This document shows positions 43,787-54,850 of a stretch of 64,000 nucleotides of DNA, in pieces (position 1 is the first letter of the stretch; each line of letters begins with the position of its first letter). The position numbers and the translations under genes were made by a program. The DNA comes from Adiantum capillus-veneris. Its lineage: Eukaryota; Streptophyta; Polypodiopsida; Polypodiales; Pteridaceae. A model generated the notes under the pieces. That model was not told the origin of the DNA and did no database searches. It saw only the letters and a list, made by a program, of their open reading frames with translations. The DNA lies in assembly GCA_014529385.2 (NCBI GenBank), contig CM043948.1, forward strand, positions 24,608,451 to 24,672,450. The letters run 5' to 3'.

Positions 43787-44092
43787 GTGAGGAAGCTTGG
43801 ATGCCTCTTCTCTGATCTAAAGAATCTTTGGTGGGGGGAAGAGCTACGAGTTATCCAGCTTTATTACTTTCTTGGTACTACTAGGGATGACTATATTGTT
43901 ATCTCTGAAGCTAGCCTTGACATGACCTTAAATGAATGGGTTTTCAATCAAGTGGTGAAAGTGATTCCTACTTATAGGATCAAACCCATTTTTGTCCTTG
44001 ATATCTTTTCTCAAAATAAGAGTCTTGTATTCTATGAACCCCGCAAAGATGTGTATAAAGTCTACTGCTCATACGAAATAGTGGATTGCTAA
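43787..44092 (+). CDS. Unrecognised ORF in the gypsy-3 leader (possible captured gene piece)
   Basis: The frame reads in from upstream (CKGGIFYINVRKLG) and ends at TAA 44090-44092. The segment has alternating hydrophobic and aromatic residues (LWWGEELRVIQLYYFLGTTRDDYIVISEASLDMTLNEWVF) that suggest beta-strands, and the order loosely recalls plant F-box-associated (kelch-like) repeats. That resemblance is weak. It sits where a Gypsy element has no ORF, between primer site and gag. It is not typical of gag or pol, so either a captured host fragment or a leftover of another element. Confidence 0.3.
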   Translation: MRKLGCLFSDLKNLWWGEELRVIQLYYFLGTTRDDYIVISEASLDMTLNEWVFNQVVKVIPTYRIKPIFVLDIFSQNKSLVFYEPRKDVYKVYCSYEIVDC

Positions 44093-44429
44093 AACTTATC
44101 CACAAATACCTCTTGATTGTACCACTATGTACCTCGGAATCCAGCTCTAAGAATCATATAGCGTTTTAGCAGAGCTAACCTTTGTATACATCGTAATAGA
44201 ATAAAAAGATGTTCATCTAGCTTCTTTATGAGATCTCAACTTTGTACATATCTTGATATAAATAAAGTTATGTCATCTTGAATTTAATAAAGATAGTTGC
44301 TTTCCAAATTTGTCTTGAGATGTGGAAGTAAACTTGATATTGTGATAAGTCTTAAATCAAACCATCGACAAGTGTATTATTGTGTAGGTACCGTCAAATG
44401 CCTTATATAATGTTGTACATGAGAAAAGA

Positions 44430-45240
44430 CTTCTTCTGAAACAAGCCCAACCACCCACATTCAAAGGTGAGGGAGCCCATATTGAGCGCGATGTTGAATC
44501 CTAGATTGAGGCAATGGAAAATTATTTGGAACCTGTAGGGACCAAACCTATAAACCAAACTATGCTTGCAATGTTTTGTCTTATGGGCGATGCAAAAATA
44601 TGGTGGAAACAACATTGCAAGGACTTGGGTGTTTCAGGATCTTCTCAGTCTTGGGAGGACATTAAATAAGCAATTACATCATGATATCTTCCACCAAATC
44701 ATTGAGACGCCAAAATGAATGAGTTCTTTGTTGTAAAATAGCTATCCTTATCAGTGATAGAGTACTACTCCAAATTTGTAACCTTGCAAAGATATGCCCC
44801 AAAAATGTCCATTGAGCAACGGGTAGCACGGTTCTGTCAAGGATTGAATCGTTCGGCCTTGGATACCCGTCTTGAAGAAATGAGACCCACATCACTTCAA
44901 GATGCTCTCTTAAGGGCAACACCTTTGGCTAAAATGATGCCTAGAAATCAAGGAAGAGGAAACTTTAGAAACCAAAAAGAGCCAGGCCAAATAATTGGAG
45001 CCCCAAACCTGCTAATCAAGCTTATCAACCTTGCCGTGTTGTAGCAGCAACTCTAGTAACTCAGCTGCAGCATCCAAATGTTTGTTGCTTTGAGTGTAAT
45101 GAGTTGGGTCATTATAGGAGTCACTGTTCTAGAAGAAATGTAGCAACAACCCCAAATGCCATTCCTGTAGCACCAAAATGTACATGCCAACCTACTCGTT
45201 GTGGAGGAAGGAACAAAGGAAGAGGGCGTGGAAGATGAGT
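44430..45240 (+). pseudogene. gag: gypsy-3 Gag
   Basis: Reads FKGEGAHIERDVES then MLAMFCLMGDAKIWWKQH, EYYSKFVTLQRYAPKMSIEQRVARFCQGLN and LQDALLRA, a good match in order to the Retrotrans_gag domain. A CCHC zinc knuckle follows near 45084-45125 (CFECNELGHYRSHC). In-frame stops interrupt it at several places. The cleanest frame is 44754-45044. Confidence 0.85.
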
Positions 45241-45339
45241 GATGGCTCAAACTCATGCCATTATTATGGAAGAGCCTATTAATAGTAGGAGACCAAGCTA
45301 AAGAGAGCAACTTTACATGCCGCTATTGACAACCCTAAT

Positions 45340-45820
45340 GCTCATCGGAAATATATAGTCATTCAAGCACCAAGATCTCACCAAGGTGAACAAATTGAAT
45401 TCTTAATTGATTGTGGTAGCTCACACTCATTTCTCTCTCCTAAATGCATGAGGAAACTAAAACTAAACCAGTATCCTACTAAAAGGATAATTGTAGAATT
45501 AGAAAATGGAAAGAAAGTCCTAACTCAACATACAGCATGACATGTAGAATTTGACTAGGGGGATACTCTACTTCCACTCACTTTTTCACTTTACCTCTAG
45601 GGATTTACGATGGGATATTGGGGATGGACTGGTTGAAACAAAACCAAGCTCATATTCATTGTGCACAAGTTAATTCAATCTTTACAGAAAAACTAGGCAA
45701 ACCATGTGAATTCCAGTTTGGCACCAATCTTGTAAAGCATCAACCTCTCAAAAGGAAATTTGCAACAGTAGCTGGCGAGAGTGTCACCAAAGAATCGACC
45801 AAACTTGCATCATCTTGAAA
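45340..45820 (+). pseudogene. gypsy-3 protease
   Basis: EFLIDCGSSHSFLS contains the aspartic protease active site with Ser changed to Cys (usual DSGSTHSF). GILGMDWLKQNQAHIHC (usual LGMDWL) closes the domain at about 45605-45670. A stop splits the two parts. Confidence 0.8.
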
Positions 45821-45824
45821 CATT

Positions 45825-46698
45825 GAAATAGACTACAATATGGCATCAAAGGTGGACAAAATTTCAGTGGTTCCAGCTTTCATACTTGGCAAATCAAAGT
45901 GAAGGGCTATCTGATGCGCAAAAATCTCTGGAGCGTAGTCAAGCCTCTATCAGCACAGCAGACGAAGCTGGCACATCCGCTTCTGTTATTACGGGAGAGC
46001 TATCTACCGAGCAACAACACAAGGAAGAGCAAGCAATAGGTATTATTCTAACATCTCTTGAAGATGATTTTATTCATTATCTCGATGATGTGCAATTTGC
46101 AAATGCTGCTTGGATGGAACTAGAGCCAAATACTCCAAAATGAGCCTTAAAATGGAGTTGTATTCTCTTTCTATGCGTGTTCGACAAGAATATTGCAGCT
46201 TTAGCTAACATATTAAAAGGCATCCACACTCAGCTGATTTATGTTGAAGCCCCTATCCCAGATGAAGATCTTATAGCTGTTTTTCTTAATATCTTACCTG
46301 CAGAATTTTGTCAAATTATCACTATTTTAAAGGAGAAGGATCCGCTACCTTGTTTAGATGGTATCATTAATTCATTGCAGGAAGAAGAGAAACGAGTACC
46401 ACGTGTTAGTTCTACTGTACCTACTGCATATGTAGCTCGTGGTTGTACTTAGACAACAAATTCAACCAAGACTGCAACTTCAACCAGACATACTACCAAC
46501 ACTAGACCTTGTGCAATATGTGTCCATAGCAATCATCAAACTAAGGAATATTTCAGCAAAAATTCTTACATCCACTGTGGAAAGACCAATCATCCTTTGG
46601 ATAAATGTTTTAAGAAGAATAAACAACAGATCAACATGGTTGAAAGTGAAGAAGATGGTGAAGCACCGATGCTTCTTGTAGATAGTGATGTCCTGTAG
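45825..46698 (+). mobile_element. Copia-type gag fragment lodged inside gypsy-3
   Basis: Frames here belong to a different class from the surrounding Gypsy. SSFHTWQIKVKGYLMRKNLW near 45870-45930 is the Copia gag start (usual NYxxWxxxMxxxL...LW). AIGIILTSLEDDFIHYLDD and LNILPAEFCQIIT continue it. Two zinc knuckle-like motifs (CAICVHSNH; IHCGKTNHPLDKC) each have a Cys replaced by Tyr, and the gag ends at TAG near 46698. No protease or pol of Copia follows. About 600 bp of untranslated sequence with poly-G (46960-46987) and (CT)n(CA)n (47147-47235) precede the resumption of Gypsy RT. Confidence 0.75.
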
Positions 46699-46959
46699 TT
46701 TTTAGTTTGTTTATGTTTCCTTTTATGTCAGTAGTTTGTCAATAAAATGTACGGGTTATAGATACTGCCACACATTAATGGTAAGACCACCCTTCTATGT
46801 TTGGTTCTGAGTTTTAGTTTGTCTCACACTGATGGTTGTTTGGGGGAAGCGTACACACACACCTATGTTATTGTCAAGGGGTGGCTTCTTCTCAGAGTTT
46901 CAGGTGATTGAACTCTACCATAGTTTGTATCAAGTCCGTTGTTAGTAGTTCAGTCTTGA

Positions 46960-46987
46960 GGGGGGGGGGGGGGGGGGGGGGGGGGGG
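46960..46987. repeat. 28-bp poly-G run
   Basis: Uninterrupted G run; similar runs are at 10863-10884, 11660-11684 and 18405-18427. Lengths this great are prone to sequencing error. Confidence 0.85.
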
Positions 46988-47144
46988 TTGGGTATTCAAG
47001 CCCGGTAGTTTGTGTGTCGAAACCTGTGGGAATAGTCTTTAAATTAGCAATTATACACCACTCTTATGTGAGTTTGCATGGGAAAGAAGTGGTTAGATTT
47101 TATATGTAAATTTTTTCTTAAAAATTTTATAGCGTTAACTTGTC

Positions 47145-47146
<2 letters not shown>

Positions 47147-47235
<89 letters not shown>
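47147..47235. repeat. (CT)n(CA)n compound microsatellite
   Basis: About 52 bp of CT followed without break by about 37 bp of CA, just before the gypsy-3 RT. Confidence 0.95.
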
Positions 47236-47238
<3 letters not shown>

Positions 47239-47279
47239 CAGTCTTTGCACACTATGAGCACCTACACCATGGCTCATCT

Positions 47280-48170
47280 TCATTCACCATAGCCAAGATA
47301 ACCCCATCAGTTCTAGTTCAAGGAAAGAATGGGAAACCTAAAGCTCACTTAGTTAAGGCTAGTAGACTTCTTAAGGGTTTAGGAAAGGGTTTGCAAATTT
47401 ATGCAGTTAAACTCAACCATGTAGAAGACACAGATTCAAACTTTCAACCTGATTGGTTGAGAGAGTATTCAAATGTGTTCCGTGAGGATCTTACAAGTCT
47501 TCCACCACCTAGAGAAGTTGATCACAAAATTGAGACTATCCTTGGTTGTGAACCTGTTTCAAAGAGACCATATAAAATATCACTCTTGAATCAATTGAAC
47601 TCAAAGAGAAACTTAGGCAACTTATTGAGCAAGGATTTATCCGACCAAGTACTTCTCCTTGGGGTGCTCCAGTCCTTTTCCAAAAGAAGAAGGATGGTTC
47701 TTTATGACTTTGCATAGACTATCATGGGCTTAATCAAGTTACTGTTAAGAACAAGTACCCCATTCCTAGGATTGATGAACTATTGGATAGGCTTCACGGG
47801 GCTAAGATCTTCACAAAGATTGATCTCTGATCTAGGTATTATTAGATAAGGATCAAAGAATTAGACATTCCAAAGACAGCTTTCAAATGTCTTTTGGTCT
47901 TACTAATTCTCTTGCAAGCTTCAATCGACTAATGCAAGATATTTTCATACCTTACCTAGATGATTTGGTCTTGGTCTCTGATGATACCTTGATCTATTCT
48001 AAAGATGAGGCAGATCATGAAGATAATGTTCGTAAAGTATTACACCTCTTACAACAGCATCAGCTTTATGCTAAGAAGAGTAAATGCATCTATTTTTCTT
48101 CCCAAGTCAGCTATCTTGGATTTATTATATCTTCCAAAGGTATCTCAGTCAACCCAGGTTAAGTTAAGGA
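47280..48170 (+). pseudogene. gypsy-3 reverse transcriptase
   Basis: LREYSNVFREDLTSLPPPREVDHKIE (family: LxxYxDVFxEExxxLPPxRxxDHxIxL) opens the domain. After a frameshift near 47600, pieces match [16 protein letters not shown] and [26 protein letters not shown]. The palm continues at 47887 with SFGLTNSLASFNRLMQDIF and LVSDDTLIYSKDEADHEDNVRKVL (usual FLDDILIYS), with both catalytic aspartates present. CIYFSSQVSYLGFIISSKGI follows. Stops and shifts make it inactive. Confidence 0.88.
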
Positions 48171-48174
48171 CATT

Positions 48175-48760
48175 GTAGAATGGCCTCAACCCACTTTCGT
48201 CACTGAAATAAGGGGATTTCTTGGAATCACAGGATGGTACAGGATATTTGTCAAGGATTATTCTCTCATTGCATCACCTTTAACAGAATTACTAAAAAAG
48301 GTAATGAGGATAGAATGGAGAGAAAAACACGATGCCAGTTTTGCAAAGCTAAAAGGTTACCTAGTATCAGCTCCTAGTCTTAAGCTTCATGATTTGAGCA
48401 AGGAGTTTGAAGTCATAGTAGATGCTAGAAAGCTCACTTTAGGGGGAGTCCTTACTCGGGAAGGTAGATGTAGCCTATACTTCTCAAAAGCTCAAGGGTC
48501 ATTAGAAGAATTACCCAACCCATGACTTGCAACTCTTACCAATCTTCCATGCATTAAATCTATGGAGACATTATCTTATCTGTCGCGCAAATTTTAGTTA
48601 GTCACTCATCATAAAAGCTTGAGTGGATCTTTACACAACCCAATCTCAACATGAGGCAAAGAAGATGGATTGAACTTCTTCAAGAATACAACTTTGACGT
48701 AAAGTTTAGACTTGGGAAGGACAATGTAGTTGCGAATGGACTTAGTTGCAAGGATTTCCT
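48175..48760 (+). pseudogene. gypsy-3 RNase H region
   Basis: Thumb and RNase H pieces: EWPQPTFVTEIRGFLGITGWYRIFVKDYS, LTELLKK, then LSKEFEVIVDARKLTLGGVLTREG (usual F.l.tDAS..GiGaVL) and, after a break, RWIELLQEYNFDVKFRLGKDNVVANGLS (usual RPGKxNxVADALSR). Frames 48304-48525 and 48651-48842 carry the clearest parts. Confidence 0.82.
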
Positions 48761-48849
48761 TAACGTTATCTCTATACCTAATAATCCTATGTGGGAGACC
48801 CAAATTATTAGCAGCTATCCTTGCAAATTCAACAAGGCATAACACCTGC

Positions 48850-49690
48850 GATAAAGAACATATCAATAAAGTATTACTATGTTCAAGAGGAGTGTATTTA
48901 TTTTTGACAACATTGAAGAAAGAAATCCTATTTGAGGCTCATGCTAGCCCAACTTCAGGACACGATGGGCATGCAAAGACCTTAAATGTTGTTAAAAAAA
49001 CCTACTTTTGGCCACAGGAATGAAGGGGGATGTTCTTCGCTATGAGAAGCAATGTCTCTCATGCCACTGGATTAAAGCTGAAAGAATCAGACTACCTAGA
49101 CAACTTCAGCCTCTTTATATACCTTAAATGAAATGGGAATGTATTAGTATGGACTTTGTCACAATATTACACTCTGTTGGAGGCTACGATTCAGTATTTG
49201 TTGTTGTTGATATGCTTACTAAGATAGCTCAATTGATGCCTGTGAAAACTACCTTCACTGCCTTTGATATTAGTCGAATCTTCAGAAAGGAAATCTTTAG
49301 ACCATTGTCTACATAAGAGAATTGTCAGCGATAGGGATGCAAAATTTACCTCAAAGTTTTGGACTTCACTCTTTCAAGCCATTGAGACACAATTGTGTTT
49401 TAGCACAGCATATCATTCTTAGACAGATGGTCAGACTGAAAGAGTAAAGTAGGTGATTGAGGACATTCTTAGAGCATATTGTTCACAAAAACCAAAGAAA
49501 TGGATCCAAAATCTTCCTTTGGCTGAATATGCAGCCTATAACTCCTATGACCATAAAAGCATAGGCATGTCACCATTTAAGCCTCTTTATGGACAAGAAT
49601 GTTTGGCTCCATTAAACTTCTCAGATCCTACTATCAAGGTAGAAGCCTCAAAGAAAATGCTCAAAGACATGGAAGCAAGGTGATTTGTAA
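48850..49690 (+). pseudogene. gypsy-3 integrase
   Basis: Zinc-binding region with LFEAHASPTSGHDGHAKTLN and YFWPQ, core with WECISMDFVTILHSVGGYDSVFVVVDML and a broken VSDRDAKFTSKFW, then QTDGQTERV-like and PKKWIQNLPLAEYA plus MSPFKPLYGQECLAPLN. At least four stops or shifts. The same blocks are present, inverted, at 42676-43455. Confidence 0.85.
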
Positions 49691-49739
49691 GGATATTTGA
49701 GCCGCTCAGGTCAGACAAAAATATTATGCAGGTAAGAAG

Positions 49740-50140
49740 AGATCAGATTGAATCTTTAAAGAAGGAGACAAGGTATCCCTTAGGGTAAGGCCCAAGAAAA
49801 GAAACTATCCTTGGGAAAGTATAAGAAGATTAGTCCAAGATACTGTAGACCCTATGAGATTGTCAAAGTGATAAGTGATCACAATTACAAGCTAAGACTA
49901 CCTTCTAACCTCAAAAATCATGAAGTCTTTGATGTTAGTCTATTAAAACCTTATGTTCCTAACCTCTATGAAATTTTGGATACCGAACAAATAGTTGTTC
50001 CAACCCAAGGATTCCTTGAACTTCAATCTGACTATATCCTAGAAACATGGGAGAGAAAACTTAGGAACAAAAGCATCATCGAGCACCTCGTCAAATGGAA
50101 ATATTTCCCTGAAGCAGATACAACGCGGGAAGACGAATAA
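49740..50140 (+). pseudogene. gypsy-3 integrase C-terminus with chromodomain
   Basis: GKYKKISPRYCRPYEIVKVI, YKLRLPSNLKNHEVFDVSLLKPYVP (usual HPVFHVSLLKPY) and a chromodomain at the end: RNKSIIEHLVKWKYFPEADTTRED (usual EYLVKWKGYPEEEATWED). Chromodomains target chromovirus integration to modified chromatin. Ends at TAA 50138-50140 region. Confidence 0.85.
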
Positions 50141-50200
50141 CTCTCCTTAAAGATCATCCGGACTTACCTTTGAGATGAGGACATCTCAATTCTTCAAGTA

Positions 50201-52256
50201 TATTGCTACTTGGATTCCAGTTTGGTTTTGAGGTTTCTTGAGTTGATTTTCTAAGTTACTTTGAGACTATGGTAGGTATCTTGTTTGGTATTCTTCAAAA
50301 TATGACGTTCAATCAAAACTAACTAGAAATTGTGCTTTTCATAAAGATAAATTTTAGGGTAATAAGGGATATGCAGCATACATTTCCATAATAAAGGCAT
50401 GCATGCATGTTACTTTTAGTAGTTTGGTGATTGAAGGAATGCACAATCTTATGTAGACTTTTATCATGCCACACTAATATTTGAAGATATTATTAGTGTA
50501 ATACAAGTGTTAAAAAATAAAAAATAATGTTTCGATTGCATAATCTTGAAAACAAAATCTCGCAAATATAAAATCCCCAACGACAAGGAGTGTGTAGTGC
50601 TCCATGGTTTACAGACTATGTTTGATATAAGAGAGAACTACTAATCCATGATATACAAACTTTTGGAGATTTGGAGTATATAGTAGATTTTGGATCCAAT
50701 CCTTTCTACGCACAACTCTATCCATGTATAAGATAAACAACAAGGATTGTGTAGTGCTCCATGATTTACAAAGTCTCTTTGATCTAAGAGAGAAATACTA
50801 AATACTACCTTTCTCTTCTTGAAAAGCGAACAAATCATGAGATAAGGGCTTTGTGGACTACAATAAACCATGTTCATTATTAGTACTTGATGCAAAAGCT
50901 TCTAAACTCATTGATCAGTGTAATGTCGGAAAGCATGTAATAGATGTTGTCCAAAGGTATGAAGAGCAAGGGCTTTCCATAGAGGAAGAGTTCCATAAAA
51001 TACAATAAATATTGAAAACACACCACATGGACAGAGCAAGTGCAAGAGATATGAAAGATAAAAAGACAAGATTTTAAATTGAACTTTGAAAAAAGGACCG
51101 TTTTGAAGATTATGAAAACCCTAAGATAAGAAACACATTCTATAACAACAATGTCAAGGCCGAATGAAGCTTTGATTTGCAAATAACTAATTATTTTTCC
51201 TTTACATAGATTGACAAGCCCTTTGGATCTGAGGAGGGACCGTAGTTTGGGGCATTACATTGGGAATTTGAACAAGGAGACAATTGCTATTTACCACAGG
51301 AAGATCTCCTAATCACCACTCTGCCCATGGTCTATCAAGTGTGGTAGACTCACATTCAATACGTTTAGGAGTGGAAAAATCATACTTCTTGAAAATGAAG
51401 AGGCTACTAGAGTTTTTGGATTTTCTCCAGTATGTGTGAGCTTAAGAAGTGTAGGTTGTCCTTGCCTCTTTTGACAATATAGGACAGCAATTGCACTATT
51501 AGAAGAAGCAAGAGTACTTGAAGTGGAGGAGAAAATTGAACAGTAGAATGTTGACTAAAGCAACCAAAATTGATCCTTGTAATATGTTGATTTGCTTCCT
51601 TGTCTCACTCTAGTCATGAGCATTGCAAAAAGAATTCACTTATGCATATTTTATTTTTTTCATAGCCCTTTGTACAACTATAGCAATATCAAAATTCTCT
51701 AAAAAACATTTGGCTTCTTGTGATCTTGTCTTATGCCACACTTGTCTGTAAAATCATTCAAATACTTCAAGGAAGCTATTAACTTTGTGAGTTCCTCCAC
51801 CATGTCAAAATGCTAGAAAAAAATGGTTTTTGTTTGGTAGTGGGACTTCTCCATACCTTTCTCACACCAAAAGGACAAGCTTCCATAATTCTTTATAAAC
51901 CAAGGAATGGGATTGTAGATAACATGCTACACAAAACAACAATCATTCAACCACTTATACAAAAGTGCTGAATTAATTCAGCACAATCATAGGTTCAAGA
52001 AGGCTAGGAAGAGATGTATGGATGGATTTCTGAAGAGGATGCATCCAAATTCTAGTACATCCAATGAAAGGTCCTACATGATGATGTTGAGGAGCATGGA
52101 GTTGATGGTAGAGCAAGAAATCAAGAGGTAGAATTGTAGAAAGCCTTGGGTGTAGTCTTCTCTTACTATGATAAAAGTAATTTGGGAAAGACTAACCTCT
52201 CCAACTTCAAGAAAAATTTCAACAGATTTAAAAATCCTATAACAAATGCTTGGGGC
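50201..52256. other. AT-rich stretch, no gene recognised
   Basis: Only short frames without motifs. A segment near 50590-50640 (AAGGAGTGTGTAGTGCTCCATGG) has a similar copy near 50735-50790, a weak local duplication. Otherwise featureless by eye. Confidence 0.45.
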
Positions 52257-52869
52257 TTATACACTTAACATTCTACGTGGTATAGTTGCTACTTTGCTCT
52301 CGCAAAAAAGGTTCCCATTAAGAACATGAGGAATCACTTCACAAAATGATTGTGATGCACCTTTGTTAGCAGATGGACCAAACGGGCATCCTTCTAGTTG
52401 GTTAAGGTTGCGTCTTCATTATACTGGAGTGGCTCATGCGCTCTTTGGAAATTTGACCCCAAGGTGGGATTCAAGAAAAGGTATCTAATTGCAGGTATAT
52501 GGATCCTACTATTACCTCCCTTTGTTGGTGCAGTGTCCATAGTCCTTTGGGAAATATTATACACTTAACATTATACATGGTATAGTTGCTACTTTGCTCT
52601 CACAAAAAAGGTTCCCATTAAGAACATGAGGAATCACTTCAACAAATGATTGTGATGCGCCTTTGTTAGCAGATGGACCAAACGGGCATCCTTCTAGTTG
52701 GTTAAGGTTGCTTCTTCATTATACTGGATTGAGCTCATCAGCTCATGCGCTCTTTGGAAATTTAACCCCAAGGTGGGATTCAAGAAAAGGTATCTAATTG
52801 CAAGTATATGGATCCTACTATTACCTCCCTTTGTTGGTGCAGTGTCCATAGTCCTTTGGGACATATTAT
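52257..52869. repeat. Tandem duplication of a 300-bp segment
   Basis: Copy 1 (52257-52556) and copy 2 (52557-52869) begin TTATACACTTAACATT and end CTTTGGGA(A/C)ATATTAT. They differ by several substitutions and a small insertion in copy 2 near 52727. No known coding content. Confidence 0.92.
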
Positions 52870-53238
52870 CATCTTCACTTTGGCTCCATTGATAGCTTGG
52901 ACCTTGCCAATAAACACATTAGCTAGTATTTTTTCCAACTCTTCTTTGAAGATGTGAGCTTTCTCATTGGATGAATGTTGATGAACTCATACGGTGCAAC
53001 CTCCCACTCCTTTTGGGCCCTTCTATGTGGCATTTTGGTATCAAAAAGTCAACTGATTAGCTTCTAAAATTTGTCAAGAGGTCGTCGAAAAAGTCAAAAA
53101 ATGCAAACTTGACCATAAAATGAAAAATGAGCATAACTTGATCAAACCAAGTCCAAACTTGACCAAATATCACCATTGCATCTAGGACAACTATAGGCAC
53201 TAGGTCATGTAGTCACATGTCAGATTTGGGTATGAGGT

Positions 53239-54480
53239 ACATGGATTGCAATTCATGTTGGAATACATTTTGGACTTCTGATAACACCATCTCATTAAGC
53301 ATGTCATGGGGATGCTATGGTTCAAAACTTTTTGAATTTGTATCACTGGTTAGGGATTTATGCCACTTCTTGGAAACTTTATGCAGACTTAGAGAAATTT
53401 GGCACTTTGGCTATGGTTTTGAGATCCAAGTGGCTTGAAAAATTTAGGGTTAGTCCTTTCTTGACAAGTATGACTTGTTGGTATAGTTCTCATTGGGAAA
53501 GTTGAAAAAGGTGCATGGATCGCAATCCATATTTGGCAGTCTTTGAGGTGAAAATTGGTGCACATGTTCCTATAGCCTATCATAATACACTAGTGAAATC
53601 TTTTTAGATTTGGACAATTTTTCCCAAGTTTTTCATTCTTCCTAGTTTATGGCCCACTTTGGTCCGACTTTTCCATATTTGGTTTTTGATGACCTCTTTG
53701 ATCTCTCTTGGTGATTGTTCTATTTGAAAATTTGCCCATGTGATGATTTAGAGCTGGAATATAGGCCCAATCCTAGCTATTTTTTTATTTTCACCACTTT
53801 TGGAGGTTTTTTGGACCTTTGGCCTTCTGGCAATTTTGGCCTATTTTCCAAGCATATTTTGCATTCACTAAGATACATTAATTTCACTATCTTTTTCAAT
53901 ATCAAGACTTTGCCAAAACCACAAATCTTGTCACTTGCACTCTGAAATTGTTGAACTTTGACATGTGGCTCACTTTATGCAACAAAACACCAAAATTTTG
54001 ACATATATCACCACATTTGACCTGTACCATCAACGTGCACTCAGGTTTGGAAATATTTTTCCCAAGGGTACATGGATCGCGGTCCATGTTTGGTGACTAT
54101 TTTCGACTATCCTTTGTTGAAAGGCTTGGGAAATGTTCTTTGAGGTAGTTGTTCTCTTTTTTTTTAGTTTTGATCAAATTTCCACATTATGGGTCAAAAT
54201 GAACAATTAGGGAATGACTTTCCAATTTCCTTTGAATTTTGGTTGACCCATGGTCCATTTTGTCCGAAATTTGCATGTCACATTCCCTAAGGCTAGGTCA
54301 AACTGTTAGCATGTGTTTTTCCTTGATCTGACATGTTGGGGGACATGGATTGTGATTTATGTCCAACAACTTTTGGCGACTATAAGTACGCCAGTGAACA
54401 CGTGCTTTCAAGAGCATCCTTTGGCACCACTTATTTCTAATTTTTGAGGGTGGAGGGACATGGATTGCGATCCTTGTTCC
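53239..54480. repeat. Five copies of a palindromic CATGGATYGCRATCCATGT motif
   Basis: Motif starts: 53240, 53514, 54071, 54344 and 54459. The first four are separated by 274, 557 (twice about 278) and 273 bp, suggesting an ancient tandem array with a unit near 275 bp and one lost motif. The surrounding text shares short phrases (TTTTTCCCAAG, TTGACC, AATTTTGG) but is too decayed to align fully by eye. Confidence 0.7.
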
Positions 54481-54755
54481 AACCCCTCTCGCAACTTTGA
54501 TCATGTGTCCAAATTTTTCTCACTAATGGGAACATGATTGTGAAAAAATATTTTGATTTGGACTGCAAATACTACCCCAAATGACCCTTGAGTTTGTGGA
54601 AATCCCAAATTCGATTTGATTGATACAGTTTTTTGTGTTATTTTTGGTTCATTTGGAAATTCATAGTTGTTCTTGCACTGAAGATGAACAAACCTATGAA
54701 ATTTGGTGAGGTATGGGTGTTCGGTGTGTCTATAACAATAGAAGACTCTAGGTCA

Positions 54756-54759
<4 letters not shown>

Positions 54760-54846
<87 letters not shown>
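54760..54846. repeat. (CT)43 microsatellite
   Basis: Perfect 87-bp CT run. It creates long Ser/Leu or Glu/Arg frames that are not genes. Confidence 0.95.

Positions 54847-54849
<3 letters not shown>

Positions 54850-54850
<1 letters not shown>

Larger units (their letters stand above)
43456..50200 (+). mobile_element. gypsy-3: chromodomain Gypsy (chromovirus) remnant
   Basis: Plus-strand order: possible primer-binding site (TGTATCAAAGCC, 43487), a leader with an odd ORF, gag with zinc knuckle, protease, a Copia-like gag intrusion, RT, RNase H, integrase and chromodomain. I could not delimit LTRs: only a 30-bp LTR-like tail precedes the primer site, and none is evident after 50200. Stops and frameshifts occur throughout. 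Confidence 0.8.
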
